The notes beneath the pieces are model-generated. The model ran no database searches. It saw nothing but the letters and a program-made list of their open reading frames with translations, and had not been told where the DNA came from. A stretch of DNA of 64,000 bases from an uncultured Faecalibacterium sp. (GTDB lineage: Bacteria; Bacillota; Clostridia; Oscillospirales; Ruminococcaceae): NCBI GenBank assembly GCA_900540455.1, contig UQGD01000003.1:61419-125418 (forward strand), written 5' to 3'. Positions 25,281 to 33,848 of this stretch are shown here, piece by piece (position 1 is the stretch's first letter; every line of letters begins with the position of its first letter). Position numbers and translations under genes: made by a program.

Positions 25281-26123
25281 TTACTTCAGCAGCTTTTCGC
25301 AGGCATCGGCAGCGCCTTCCAGATACTGGCCGCCGTAGGTCTCGATCAGCCCTGCGTCCGACAGACGAGCCAGCTCAGGGTCGATGGGGCACTTGGCCAG
25401 CACAGGCAGGTTATGCTTGGCGGCTACCTCATCCACATGGCTTTCGCCAAAGACCTGGATCTTCTTGCCGCAGTCCGGGCAGAGGATATAGCTCATATTC
25501 TCTACGATGCCCAGCATGGGTACCTTCATCATCTCGGCCATGTTCACAGCCTTGGCTACGATCATGCTCACCAGCTCCTGGGGGCTGGCGACCACAACGA
25601 TGCCGTCTACCGGCAGGCTCTGGAACACGGTCAGCGGCACGTCGCCGGTGCCCGGGGGCATATCCACGAACAGGAAGTCCACGTCCTTCCAGACCACGTC
25701 GGTCCAGAACTGCTTGACTGCGCCGGCAATGACCGGGCCGCGCCAGACCACGGGATCTTCCTCGTTTTCCACCAGCAGGTTGATGCTCATCACATCAATG
25801 CCCATCCGGCTCTGGATCGGCCAGCAGCCCTGGTCGTCTGCCATAGCACGGCCGTGGATGCCGAACAGCTTGGGGATGGACGGGCCGGTGATATCGGCGT
25901 CCAGCACGCCGCAGTGATAGCCGCGGCGAGCCATTGCGCAGGCCAGCAGAGCGCTGGTCATGCTTTTGCCCACGCCGCCCTTGCCGGACACAACACCGAT
26001 CACCTTGCCAATGCGGCTGTGAGGGTTGGGGGCGTCATGCTGCGGGGCCTCGCGGGAAGAGCAGGCTGCCCCGCAATGGGAGCAGTCATGAGTGCATTCT
26101 TCGCTCATTCTCTCGTTGCGCAC
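25281..26123 (-). CDS. Mrp/NBP35-family iron-sulfur carrier ATPase
   Basis: The protein is 280 aa from a GTG at 26123 that has AGGAG at fitting distance; an ATG 15 nt later (26108) is the other option but has a poor site. The N-terminus holds HDCSHCGAACSS, a cysteine cluster seen in Clostridial Mrp proteins. The deviant Walker A is GVVSGKGGVGKS; FVDMPPGTGD is the Walker B region. A later CPDCGKK pair sits at the C-terminal cluster-bridging position. The family assembles or transfers Fe-S clusters, which suits the iron-sulfur enzymes encoded nearby. Confidence 0.88.
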   Translation of the reverse strand: MRNERMSEECTHDCSHCGAACSSREAPQHDAPNPHSRIGKVIGVVSGKGGVGKSMTSALLACAMARRGYHCGVLDADITGPSIPKLFGIHGRAMADDQGCWPIQSRMGIDVMSINLLVENEEDPVVWRGPVIAGAVKQFWTDVVWKDVDFLFVDMPPGTGDVPLTVFQSLPVDGIVVVASPQELVSMIVAKAVNMAEMMKVPMLGIVENMSYILCPDCGKKIQVFGESHVDEVAAKHNLPVLAKCPIDPELARLSDAGLIETYGGQYLEGAADACEKLLK

Positions 26124-26279
26124 AGATCTCCTGGAAGGGGGTCTATGCGTTTTCCTCCTTGTATTTTCTAGATCAAAGGACGGCGGACCCGCCCTTGGGT
26201 TTGACCGGTCTCATTTTACCATAAATACCGGGAAGAAACAACCCGCCTGGTTGAGTTGAATATCCTTTGAAGATTTGAC

Positions 26280-26308
26280 TTTACTTTTCTAGACCGCAGA
26301 TTTATAAT
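26280..26308 (+). promoter_or_regulatory. Promoter for the CPBP-protease gene
   Basis: TTTACT (26280-26285), a 17-bp spacer and TATAAT (26303-26308) are followed by two strong ribosome sites. Confidence 0.6.
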
Positions 26309-26331
26309 CAAAACGACTTTAGGAGGAGATT

Positions 26332-26349
26332 ATGGTGGATATCCCTTGA
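26332..26349 (+). CDS. Five-codon leader ORF (MVDIP)
   Basis: ATG at 26332 is preceded by AGGAGGAG and reads MVDIP before TGA. A second AGGAGG follows 11 nt after the stop and serves the next gene. Such a mini-ORF may control translation or transcription, or be a remnant. There is no direct proof that it is translated. Confidence 0.3.
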   Translation: MVDIP

Positions 26350-26377
26350 TATAGGAAATAAAAGGAGGAGAATATTT

Positions 26378-27013
26378 GTGCAGCTTTTAGGTTCGAGTTT
26401 GGTAACTTCATTAGCAAATTTGGTGGTGTTCTCAGCGCTGCCCGTGCTCTGGTGGTGGGTACGCCATCGCAAGGAGGTCGGCTTTTCCCATTGGGTCGGT
26501 TTGTACCGGCCGCAGCTTCAGAGCAGTATTTGGGTGCTTGTGGCGTTTGCGGTGGTATATGGGTTCTTTTATAACTTTGATTTTACCTGCCTGGCAAGCC
26601 CGGAGACTCTGGCTTATTTAGAGTCCAGCGCCCAGGTCTCTGCCAACGTATATGCAGGGATGGGGGTTGCGGCAATTCCTGCCGCTTTGATAGAGAACTT
26701 TATCGCTAATGGCCTGGCAGAGGAGATTCTCTTCCGGGGGTTTTTGTGCAGGCGGCTGTGCGCTCGATTTGGCAGTATTCCGGGAATCCTGATGCAGGGG
26801 GTGCTGTTTGGGATAATGCACAACCTGCTCTATCTGGCAGCAGGGCTGCAAGTAGGGCTATGGTATCATCTTCTGGTCTTTGGCTTTACTGGGATGGGGG
26901 CGTTGCTGCTGGGCTGGTTGAATCAGCGGATCTTTAACGGTTCAATCTGGCCCAGTGTGCTGCTGCATGGGGCCGGCAACTTCCTCTCCAGTATGCTGGT
27001 GGCCTTTGGATAA
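26378..27013 (+). CDS. CPBP-family intramembrane metalloprotease (CAAX/Abi type)
   Basis: The GTG at 26378 follows AAAGGAGGAG and gives 211 aa. Five or six hydrophobic segments surround motif 1 AEEILFRGF (Glu-Glu and Arg near residue 111) and motif 2 FGIMHN with the catalytic His. The C-terminal NRxxNGSIWPSVLLHG-type stretch holds another His. In bacteria these proteins process prenylated-like peptides or bacteriocin immunity factors; the substrate is unknown. Confidence 0.83.
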   Translation: MQLLGSSLVTSLANLVVFSALPVLWWWVRHRKEVGFSHWVGLYRPQLQSSIWVLVAFAVVYGFFYNFDFTCLASPETLAYLESSAQVSANVYAGMGVAAIPAALIENFIANGLAEEILFRGFLCRRLCARFGSIPGILMQGVLFGIMHNLLYLAAGLQVGLWYHLLVFGFTGMGALLLGWLNQRIFNGSIWPSVLLHGAGNFLSSMLVAFG

Positions 27014-27210
27014 GATGAAAACAAGGGAAAGAAGTTTTTGGACGTAAAATCCACGAAACGCACAAATTCCGGAAAAATTTTGCGGGACTGCTCTGCAAAA
27101 AGCCGGTCGCAGCGGCTTGATGCCACAGCGACAGGGGTTTTACCCGGCAAAATCCAGAAAAAGTGGGGCTTTTTTGCTGCAAAAAGAAAGGAAATGAAAG
27201 TCGTACTTAT

Positions 27211-27239
27211 TTTACAAAAAAGTCCGTCTTTGTTATAAT
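27211..27239 (+). promoter_or_regulatory. Promoter of the uracil/xanthine permease gene
   Basis: TTTACA (27211-27216), a 17-bp spacer and a perfect TATAAT (27234-27239). Confidence 0.75.
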
Positions 27240-27275
27240 CCAAACTGCCTTTTCCCAGATGCGGTTCTCAAAGGC

Positions 27276-27318
27276 GCCCGTAGGTCTATTTTTGGCAGGC
27301 CAGACGGGCTTTCTTTCT
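27276..27318 (+). terminator. Leader attenuator upstream of the permease gene
   Basis: GCCCGT and ACGGGC enclose GGTCT/AGGCC, followed by TTTCTTTCT, all within the transcribed leader and 40 bp before the start codon. This points to conditional termination. I saw no PyrR-site or purine-riboswitch core, so the sensor is unknown. Confidence 0.5.
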
Positions 27319-27357
27319 GTACGGATGTTCTTTGCAAGTTTGAGGAGAGTGAATCAA

Positions 27358-28749
27358 GTGAAAGAAGTCAAGTTGGAACAGGCAGCTTACGATTTTAACG
27401 GTAAGATGTCGCTCCGCCAGGCAATTCCGCTGGGTCTGCAGCACGTCTGCGCCATGTTTGTGGGCAACCTGACCCCGCTGCTGATCATCACCGGTGCCTG
27501 CGGTATGGTGGGGGGCGAGTTTGCCCACCTGCAGATCGACCTGCTCCAGAATGCCATGTTCGTTGCGGGCATCGTCACCCTGGTGCAGCTGTTTGCCATT
27601 GGGCCCATCGGCGGCAAAGTGCCGATCATCATGGGCACCAGCTCTGGTTTTATTGGGGTGTTCAACAGCGTGGTGGCTACTATGGGCGGCGGCGTGCTGA
27701 GCTATGGCGCCATTATGGGTGCATCCATTCTGGGCGGTTTGTTTGAGACGGTGCTGGGCTTTTTCCTGAAACCGCTGCGCCGGTTCTTCCCGCCGGTGGT
27801 CACGGGCACGGTGGTGCTGTCCATCGGTCTGTCGCTGATCTCTGTGGGCGTCAACTCCTTTGGCGGCGGCAATAAGGCGGCGGACTTCGGCTCTGCGGAG
27901 AACCTGCTGCTGGCGATGTTCGTGCTGGTGGTGATTCTGATCTTCAAGCACTGGACCAAGGGGTTCCTCAGCTCCTCTTCCATCCTGATCGGTATCGTAG
28001 CTGGTTACTTTGCAGCCATCCTGATGGGCTTTGTGCTGCCCACCACGGGCCTTACCGCAGAAGGGGCAGAGTTTACCAAGGCATGGGTGCTGGATTGGAG
28101 CAAGGTGGCAAATGCCAGCTGGTTTGCTTTGCCTAAGCTGATGCCGGTGCCCATTGAGTTTGACCTGCGGGCGATCCTGCCGGTACTGGTCATGTTCATC
28201 GTCACCGCAGTGGAAACGGTGGGCGATATTTCCGGCGTGATGGAGGGCGGTATTGGCCGTGAGCCTAGCGATGTAGAGCTGTCCGGCGGTGTGATCTGTG
28301 ATGGCGTGGGCTCTGCTTTTGCAGCGCTGTTCGGTGTTCTTCCCAATACCTCCTTCAGCCAGAACGTGGGTCTGGTGGCCATGACCAAGGTGGTCAACCG
28401 GATGGCTCTGGCTTCCGGTGCGGTGTTCCTGGTGCTGTGCGGCCTGGTGCCCAAGCTGGGTGCCCTGGTGTCCATTATGCCGCAGGCTGTGCTGGGCGGC
28501 GCAGCGGTCATGATGTTCTCGTCCATCGTCATCAGCGGTATCCAGCTGATCACAAAGGAGAAGATGACCGCACGCAACCTGACCATCGTGTCGGTGGCGC
28601 TGGGCGTGGGCTATGGTATGGGTGCTACGCCCAATATCCTGGCACAGTGCCCGCAGTTTGTTCAGCTTATCTGCGGCGAGTCCGGCATTGTTCCTGCGGC
28701 TGCTGTGGCGATCCTGCTCAACCTGCTGCTGCCGAAAGAAGAAAATTGA
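27358..28749 (+). CDS. Uracil/xanthine permease (NCS2/NAT family)
   Basis: The GTG at 27358 follows GAGGAG and gives 463 aa; longer frames upstream overlap the leader attenuator. About twelve to fourteen hydrophobic segments are present. Family marks are QHVCAMFVGNLTPLL near the N-terminus, FETVLGFFLKPLRRFFPPVVTGTV in the middle, and GVLPNTSFSQNVGL, the NAT signature region, near residue 325. It imports a nucleobase with protons. Its closeness to a molybdenum hydroxylase cluster favours xanthine or urate over uracil, by inference. Confidence 0.9.
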   Translation: MKEVKLEQAAYDFNGKMSLRQAIPLGLQHVCAMFVGNLTPLLIITGACGMVGGEFAHLQIDLLQNAMFVAGIVTLVQLFAIGPIGGKVPIIMGTSSGFIGVFNSVVATMGGGVLSYGAIMGASILGGLFETVLGFFLKPLRRFFPPVVTGTVVLSIGLSLISVGVNSFGGGNKAADFGSAENLLLAMFVLVVILIFKHWTKGFLSSSSILIGIVAGYFAAILMGFVLPTTGLTAEGAEFTKAWVLDWSKVANASWFALPKLMPVPIEFDLRAILPVLVMFIVTAVETVGDISGVMEGGIGREPSDVELSGGVICDGVGSAFAALFGVLPNTSFSQNVGLVAMTKVVNRMALASGAVFLVLCGLVPKLGALVSIMPQAVLGGAAVMMFSSIVISGIQLITKEKMTARNLTIVSVALGVGYGMGATPNILAQCPQFVQLICGESGIVPAAAVAILLNLLLPKEEN

Positions 28750-28780
28750 TCCGGCGCTTTTATCTCGCCGGAATATAGAA

Positions 28781-28812
28781 AACAGCCGGTACATCCGTAC
28801 CGGCTGTTTTTG
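28781..28812. terminator. Terminator between the permease and mocA-like genes
   Basis: A 12-bp perfect stem AACAGCCGGTAC with a 4-nt loop is followed by TTTTT. The left flank GAAAA allows use from both sides. Confidence 0.85.
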
Positions 28813-28815
28813 CGT

Positions 28816-29448
28816 TTACAGCGCGTTTTCCAGTTTTCTCAGCGCTTCCGGGGTGTCGGCATCCTGCAATTCCAGCGGCGAATCCGGGGAGATGAACCGG
28901 ACCTGTTCAGGGTGCTGCCGGAGCACAGCGCTGCCGCCCTGCCCCGGCGGCAGATGGAGCAGCGGTCCAAAGTAGGCACGCCCAAACAAAACCGGACTTC
29001 CTGCCTGACGGGGGCCGCTTTGCGGCATCCATCCCAGCCGGAAGATCTGCTGCTCCCGTGCCGGTCCGGCAGAGCAAAATGCCTGGACCAGCCGCTGCAG
29101 GGTCTGTGCTTTCAAAAGAGGCTGATCGCCGGGAAGAAACACGCACCCTGCTAAGGCGGGCTGCTGCTCCAGCAAAGCGGACAAACCCAATGCCACAGTA
29201 TCACTGCGCAGCGGCTGGTCATGGAGCAAAGCGGGTATGCCGGTTTTGCGGCAGAGCTGGGCCACCTCTGGGCTGCGGGTCACAGCCAGCCGGGCGCAAA
29301 AGACAGGGGAGTCCGCCAGCGCCAAGGCAGAGCAGACCATAGGCTGCCCCCGAAAAGTGGCCAACAGCTTGTTGGAGCCAAACCGCTGGCTGCGGCCGGA
29401 GGCCATCACTACACACCCGACAAAAACGGGACTGGCATCGTACTTCAT
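28816..29448 (-). CDS. mocA: MobA/MocA-like molybdenum cofactor nucleotidyltransferase
   Basis: The ATG at 29448 follows GAGGTG and gives 210 aa. The N-terminal GT-A signature is VVMASGRSQRFGSNKLLA and the metal-binding segment is FLPGDQPLL. Members of this group (YgfJ/MocA type) attach CMP to molybdopterin for xanthine dehydrogenase family enzymes. Divergent transcription from the hydroxylase operon fits a cofactor role. The specificity for CTP is inferred. Confidence 0.8.
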   Translation of the reverse strand: MKYDASPVFVGCVVMASGRSQRFGSNKLLATFRGQPMVCSALALADSPVFCARLAVTRSPEVAQLCRKTGIPALLHDQPLRSDTVALGLSALLEQQPALAGCVFLPGDQPLLKAQTLQRLVQAFCSAGPAREQQIFRLGWMPQSGPRQAGSPVLFGRAYFGPLLHLPPGQGGSAVLRQHPEQVRFISPDSPLELQDADTPEALRKLENAL

Positions 29449-29570
29449 TTTGGACACCTCGTACAGGAAAAAAGCCGAAAAATTCATCCCGCGCAAATTG
29501 CGGGCAAAAGTATGCTTTTAGTATGGATTATACCAAAAAATGTGGTAAAATAAAAGGAGATTGCGGCGCT

Positions 29571-29609
29571 ATGCCTGCCGCCGCCAAAAAAGAGAGGGAT
29601 TGCAGATGA
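29571..29609 (+). CDS. Candidate 12-codon upstream ORF coupled to the hydroxylase FAD subunit
   Basis: ATG 29571 lies 11 nt after AAAAGGAG and reads MPAAAKKERDCR. Its TGA overlaps the start codon of the next gene (ATGA), the layout of coupled translation. It could also be chance. Confidence 0.3.
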   Translation: MPAAAKKERDCR

Positions 29610-30364
29610 TTACGATCCGAGAGTATGTCCGGGCCGAAAGCCTGGAACAAGCCTGGCAGCTCAACCAGAAACGCACGAACCGGGTCCTGGGTGGAATGGT
29701 CTGGCTCAAAATGGAAAATATTCCGGTGGGCACAGCCATTGATCTGTCTGCCCTGGGGCTGGATCAGATCCAGGAGACGCCGGAGCAGTTCTCCATTGGC
29801 GCCATGGTCACCCTGCGGGAGCTGGAGCAGCATGCCGGTCTTGCAGCCTATGCACAAGGTGCCTTTAAGGAGGCGCTGCGCCACATCGTCGGGGTGCAGC
29901 TGCGCAACCTGGCCACGGTAGGCGGCAGTATTTACAGCCGGTTCGGCTTTTCTGACCTGCTGACCCTGCTGCTGGCAATGGATTGCGATGTGGAGCTTTA
30001 TAAGGGCGGCATCCTGCCCCTGCGTGAGTATGCGCAGATGCCCTATGACCGGGATATCCTGGTGCGGCTGATCCTGCACAAGACACCGGCAAAGCATATC
30101 TATCAGTCGGTGCGTCCTACCCGTACAGACCTGCCGGTGCTGACCTGTGCTGCGGCACGCACCGAGACGGGTTTCCGGTTTGCGCTCGGCGCACGGCCCC
30201 AGCGTGCGGTGCTGTTTACATTCGATGAGGGGATGACACCCCAGGAGATGGCTGCCGCTGTTCAGGCACAGATCCAGACTGGCTCTAATATGCGGGGCAG
30301 TGCCGAATATCGCCGCCATCTGGCCGGGGTGCTGGTGCGGCGTGCCGCAGAGCAGCTGGCTTAA
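29606..30364 (+). CDS. Selenium-dependent molybdenum hydroxylase, FAD-binding subunit
   Basis: The ATG at 29606 follows AGAGAGGG and gives 252 aa. The protein matches CoxM/XdhB-type FAD subunits: TNRVLGGMVWLKM at the first FAD region, IGAMVTLRELEQH, then QLRNLATVGGSIYSR, the second FAD loop, near residue 112. It passes electrons from the iron-sulfur subunit through FAD. The three hydroxylase genes follow one another within a few bases. Confidence 0.9.
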   Translation: MITIREYVRAESLEQAWQLNQKRTNRVLGGMVWLKMENIPVGTAIDLSALGLDQIQETPEQFSIGAMVTLRELEQHAGLAAYAQGAFKEALRHIVGVQLRNLATVGGSIYSRFGFSDLLTLLLAMDCDVELYKGGILPLREYAQMPYDRDILVRLILHKTPAKHIYQSVRPTRTDLPVLTCAAARTETGFRFALGARPQRAVLFTFDEGMTPQEMAAAVQAQIQTGSNMRGSAEYRRHLAGVLVRRAAEQLA

Positions 30365-30381
30365 AAGGGGAGGGGCTTTGT

Positions 30382-30852
30382 ATGCAGATCCAATTTACAT
30401 TGAACGATAAACCCGTCTCGGCGGATATCCGCCCGGACACATTGCTGCTGGACCTGGTCCGCAGCCTGGGCTGCACCAGTGTCAAACGGGGGTGCGAGAC
30501 CTCCAACTGCGGCTTGTGCACCCTGTTTTTGGATGATAAGCCGGTGCTGTCCTGCTCTGTGCTGGCAGTGCGGGCAGCAGGCCGCCGTGTTACCACCTTG
30601 GAGGGACTGCAGCAGGAGGCTGCGGAATTCGGCGCATTTATTGCAGACCAGGGGGCAGAGCAGTGCGGCTTTTGCAATCCGGGTTTTGTGATGAACGCCC
30701 TGGCTCTCTTCCGGGAGAATCCGTATCCGTCGGAGGACGAGATCCGGGAGTACCTGGCTGGCAACCTTTGCCGCTGTTCTGGCTACGAGGGACAGCTGCG
30801 GGGCATCCTGGCCTTTTTGGAATGGAAAAAACAGAAGGAGGCTGTCCAATGA
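30382..30852 (+). CDS. Selenium-dependent molybdenum hydroxylase, 2Fe-2S subunit
   Basis: The protein is 156 aa, the usual size of CoxS/XdhC-type small subunits. The plant-ferredoxin cluster reads KRGCETSNCGLC with a further Cys in VLSCS. The helical second cluster is QCGFCNPGFVM and NLCRCSGYEG. It carries electrons from the Mo site to FAD. Its stop codon overlaps the start of the large subunit. Confidence 0.94.
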   Translation: MQIQFTLNDKPVSADIRPDTLLLDLVRSLGCTSVKRGCETSNCGLCTLFLDDKPVLSCSVLAVRAAGRRVTTLEGLQQEAAEFGAFIADQGAEQCGFCNPGFVMNALALFRENPYPSEDEIREYLAGNLCRCSGYEGQLRGILAFLEWKKQKEAVQ

Positions 30853-33140
30853 AAGCTGTCAACCGCTCTGTCCGCAAAAAGGACGCTATGCAGTTGCTTA
30901 CCGGGCAGCCGGTGTATACCGATGACCTGGCGCCTAAGGATTGCCTGGTCGTCAAGCTGCTGCGCTCGCCCCATGCCAATGCCTGGGTGGAGCAGATCGA
31001 TACCGCCGCCGCGCTGCGGGTCCCGGGGGTGGAGGCTGTGTTTACCTGGCAGGATGTGCCCCAGGAAGGGCCGCGCTATACCCAGGCTGGCCAGACCTAT
31101 CCGGAACCAAGCCCCCACGACCGGTTGGTCATCGACCGCCATGTCCGCTTTGTGGGGGATGTGGTAGCCATCGTGGCTGCCCGGGACGAGCAAGCGGCCG
31201 ATAAGGCGCTGAAATGCATCAAGGTGCAGTATCAGGTGCTGGAACCGGTGCTGGATTTCCGCACAGCCAAGGATAACCCCATTCTGGTGCACCCGGAGGA
31301 AAACTGGGAGAGCCTGTGCCCGGTGGGGGCGGATAATAAACGCAACCTCTGCGCCCACGATCAGTGCGGCAGCGGAGACATCGAAGCGGTGCTGGCGGAT
31401 TGTGACCTTGTCATTGACCGAACCTACCACACTAAAGCCTGTCAGCAGGCGATGATGGAAACTTTCCGCACCTTCTGCACGCTGGACCCCTATGGGCGGC
31501 TGAATGTGGTCAGCTCCACCCAGATCGTATTCCATGCCCGGCGTATCATTGCAGCGGCGCTGCATATCCCTAAATCCATGGTGCGGGTGTCCAAACCCCG
31601 GATCGGCGGTGGTTTTGGCGCAAAGCAGACGGCTGTATGCGAGGTCTACCCGGCCTTTGTTACCTGGAAGACCAAAAAGCCTTCCAAACTGGTGTTTACC
31701 CGGGCCGAGAGCCAGACGGCGTCCTCTCCCCGGCACGAGATGGAGCTGCACGTCCGCCTGGGTGCCATGAAGGATGGCACCATCCGGGGCATTGACCTGT
31801 ATACGCTGTCCAACACCGGTGCATACGGCGAGCATGGCCCCACCACAGTGGGACTGTCCGGTCACAAATCCATCCCCCTGTATGGCAAGGCAGAAGCCTT
31901 TCGCTTTACCAGTGACGTGGTGTACACCAACCATATGTCCTCCGGTGCCTACCGGGGCTATGGCGCTACCCAGGGCCTGTTTGCAGTAGAGTCCGCTGTG
32001 AACGAGCTGGCGGCTGCGCTGGGGATGGACCCCTTTGATCTTCGGGCCAAAAATATCACCCATGAAGGGGAGCGTATGCCCGCTTACTATGGGGAGCTGA
32101 ACACCAGCTGCACGCTGGACCAGTGTCTGACCCGCGTGCGGGAGATGATCCATTGGGACGAGAAATACCCGGTGCGCCCGGCCGGTCCGCATAAGGTGCG
32201 GGCTGTGGGCATGGCAATGTCGATGCAGGGGTCCGGCATCTCGGGTGTGGACGTGGGCAGCGCTACCCTCAAGCTGAACGATGATGGGTTCTATACGCTG
32301 CTCATCGGTGCGGCCGATATGGGCACCGGCTGCGATACCACCCTGGCCCAGATCGCAGCCGAGGTGCTGGATTGTCCGCTGGAGGATATCACCGTCTGCG
32401 GTGCAGACACGGACTTCTCTCCGTATGATTCTGGCTCCTATGCGTCCAGCACCGTATACGTCACCGGCAAAGCGGTGGAAAAGTGCGCTCTCCAGCTGCG
32501 GGAACGGATCTGCCGGCTGGGTGCGCAGCTGCTGGGCTGCCCGGAGCAGGAGGCAGAGTTCGACGGCCGCACAGTCACGGCAGGGGGCGATGTGTCCCGC
32601 AGCGTCAGCCTGGCCAAAATCGTTTCCGCATCGATGTGCGGGCATGATATCGCACTGGAAGTCACCGAGAGCCATACCTCTGCGGGGTCGCCGCCTCCGT
32701 ATATGGTAGGCGCAGCGGAAGTGGAGGTGGACCTGGAGACCGGTGAGGTGCAGGTGGTGGATTATGCGGCCTGTGTGGACTGCGGCACCCCCATCAACCC
32801 CAATCTGACCCGGGTACAGGCGGAGGGCGGCATCCTTCAGGGCATTGGCATGGCACTGAGCGAGAATGTCACCTACGATGATAAGGGCCGCCTGGCAGAG
32901 AACTCTCTGCTGCAATATAAGATCCCCACCCGGCTGGATATCGGTCATATCCGGGTGGATTTTGCCCCCAGTTATGAGCAGCGCGGGCCATTTGGTGCAA
33001 AGTCCATCGGTGAGGTGGTCATCAACACCCCTGGTCCTGCCATTGCGGATGCGGTGTATAACGCCGTCGGCAGCCGTTTCTATGAGCTGCCCATTCTGCC
33101 GGAGCAGGTGGCAATGGCAGCTGCTCTGAGAAAGGAGTGA
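30849..33140 (+). CDS. Selenium-dependent molybdenum hydroxylase, molybdopterin-binding subunit
   Basis: Coupled ATGA start at 30849; 763 aa, similar to XdhA-type subunits. The N-terminal Ald_Xan_dh domain ends near residue 110. Mo-pterin contacts lie in RIGGGFGAKQT and SSGAYRGYGATQ. The catalytic Glu is in GAKSIGEVV near the C-terminus. The neighbouring selD, yedF, yqeB and yqeC mark it as an enzyme with a labile selenium ligand on molybdenum. Xanthine dehydrogenase is the leading guess for substrate; purine hydroxylase or nicotinate hydroxylase are alternatives. Confidence 0.9.
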   Translation: MKAVNRSVRKKDAMQLLTGQPVYTDDLAPKDCLVVKLLRSPHANAWVEQIDTAAALRVPGVEAVFTWQDVPQEGPRYTQAGQTYPEPSPHDRLVIDRHVRFVGDVVAIVAARDEQAADKALKCIKVQYQVLEPVLDFRTAKDNPILVHPEENWESLCPVGADNKRNLCAHDQCGSGDIEAVLADCDLVIDRTYHTKACQQAMMETFRTFCTLDPYGRLNVVSSTQIVFHARRIIAAALHIPKSMVRVSKPRIGGGFGAKQTAVCEVYPAFVTWKTKKPSKLVFTRAESQTASSPRHEMELHVRLGAMKDGTIRGIDLYTLSNTGAYGEHGPTTVGLSGHKSIPLYGKAEAFRFTSDVVYTNHMSSGAYRGYGATQGLFAVESAVNELAAALGMDPFDLRAKNITHEGERMPAYYGELNTSCTLDQCLTRVREMIHWDEKYPVRPAGPHKVRAVGMAMSMQGSGISGVDVGSATLKLNDDGFYTLLIGAADMGTGCDTTLAQIAAEVLDCPLEDITVCGADTDFSPYDSGSYASSTVYVTGKAVEKCALQLRERICRLGAQLLGCPEQEAEFDGRTVTAGGDVSRSVSLAKIVSASMCGHDIALEVTESHTSAGSPPPYMVGAAEVEVDLETGEVQVVDYAACVDCGTPINPNLTRVQAEGGILQGIGMALSENVTYDDKGRLAENSLLQYKIPTRLDIGHIRVDFAPSYEQRGPFGAKSIGEVVINTPGPAIADAVYNAVGSRFYELPILPEQVAMAAALRKE

Positions 33141-33143
33141 CCG

Positions 33144-33848
33144 GTGCTGGATCAAGCAGCACTGCCCTTTCTCTCGCAGCGGGGACATATCGTTTCGCTG
33201 GTGGGGGGCGGGGGCAAGACCACCCTGCTGTACCAGATGTCTGCGCACTGTGCCCGCAAAGGCTGGCGGGTGCTGGCCTCTACCACCACCCATATCCGCT
33301 GCCCGCAGGACGGGCATTGGGCACCGGATGCGTACCGGCGGGATGCGCTGTGGGCGGCTGGAACGTACGCTGTGGCGGGAAAGCCAGCTGCGCAGAATAA
33401 GCTGACCCAGCCCGCCTGCCTGGAGGAGTGGATGCAGGCCGCCGATGCGGTATTCCTGGAAGCAGACGGGGCCAAAGGGCTACCCTGCAAAGCGCCTGCC
33501 GCCCATGAGCCGGTGCTGCTGCCCCAGAGCGATATCCTGCTGGCGGTGGCAGGGCTCAGCGCCCTGGGCCGTCCGCTGGAGCAGGTCTGTTTCCGCGCCC
33601 CGCTGGCAGCGGCTCTGCTGGGGGTGGCACCGGATGCCCGGCTGACCCCGGCGCTGCTGGCGCAGCTGCTTGCAAGTCCCGCAGGGGGGCGCAAAGCAGC
33701 GGAAGAACGGGAATTTTGGGTGATCCTGAACCAAGCGGATACCCCGGTACTGCGCCAGGCAGCGGCAGAAACCGCCGGGCACCTGGCTCGCTGCGGAGTG
33801 CGGGCGGTCGTTACAAGCTTTGAGGAAAAGGAGCGGAATATCCGATGA
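33144..33848 (+). CDS. yqeC: Selenium-dependent hydroxylase accessory protein YqeC
   Basis: The GTG at 33144 follows AAAGGAG and gives 234 aa. A P-loop-like LVGGGGKTTLLYQM lies near residue 22 and an acidic VFLEADGAKGLPCKAP follows, the usual YqeC pattern. The family is found almost only in genomes with selenium-dependent molybdenum hydroxylases. Its exact role is unknown; ATP- or GTP-driven cofactor loading is a guess. Confidence 0.88.
   Translation: MLDQAALPFLSQRGHIVSLVGGGGKTTLLYQMSAHCARKGWRVLASTTTHIRCPQDGHWAPDAYRRDALWAAGTYAVAGKPAAQNKLTQPACLEEWMQAADAVFLEADGAKGLPCKAPAAHEPVLLPQSDILLAVAGLSALGRPLEQVCFRAPLAAALLGVAPDARLTPALLAQLLASPAGGRKAAEEREFWVILNQADTPVLRQAAAETAGHLARCGVRAVVTSFEEKERNIR

Larger units (their letters stand above)
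27014..27357 (+). other. Non-coding region with structured repeat, promoter and attenuator
   Basis: This 344-bp stretch contains no supported gene. An inverted repeat ATTTTGCGGG (about 27077) with CCCGGCAAAAT (about 27149) encloses a GTCGC/GCGAC hairpin at 27104-27133. The permease promoter and leader attenuator follow. Confidence 0.5.

Noticed and set aside
27240..27357. PyrR-binding site or purine riboswitch before the permease
   Set aside because: The consensus loop and junction motifs could not be found; only an attenuator stem is supported.
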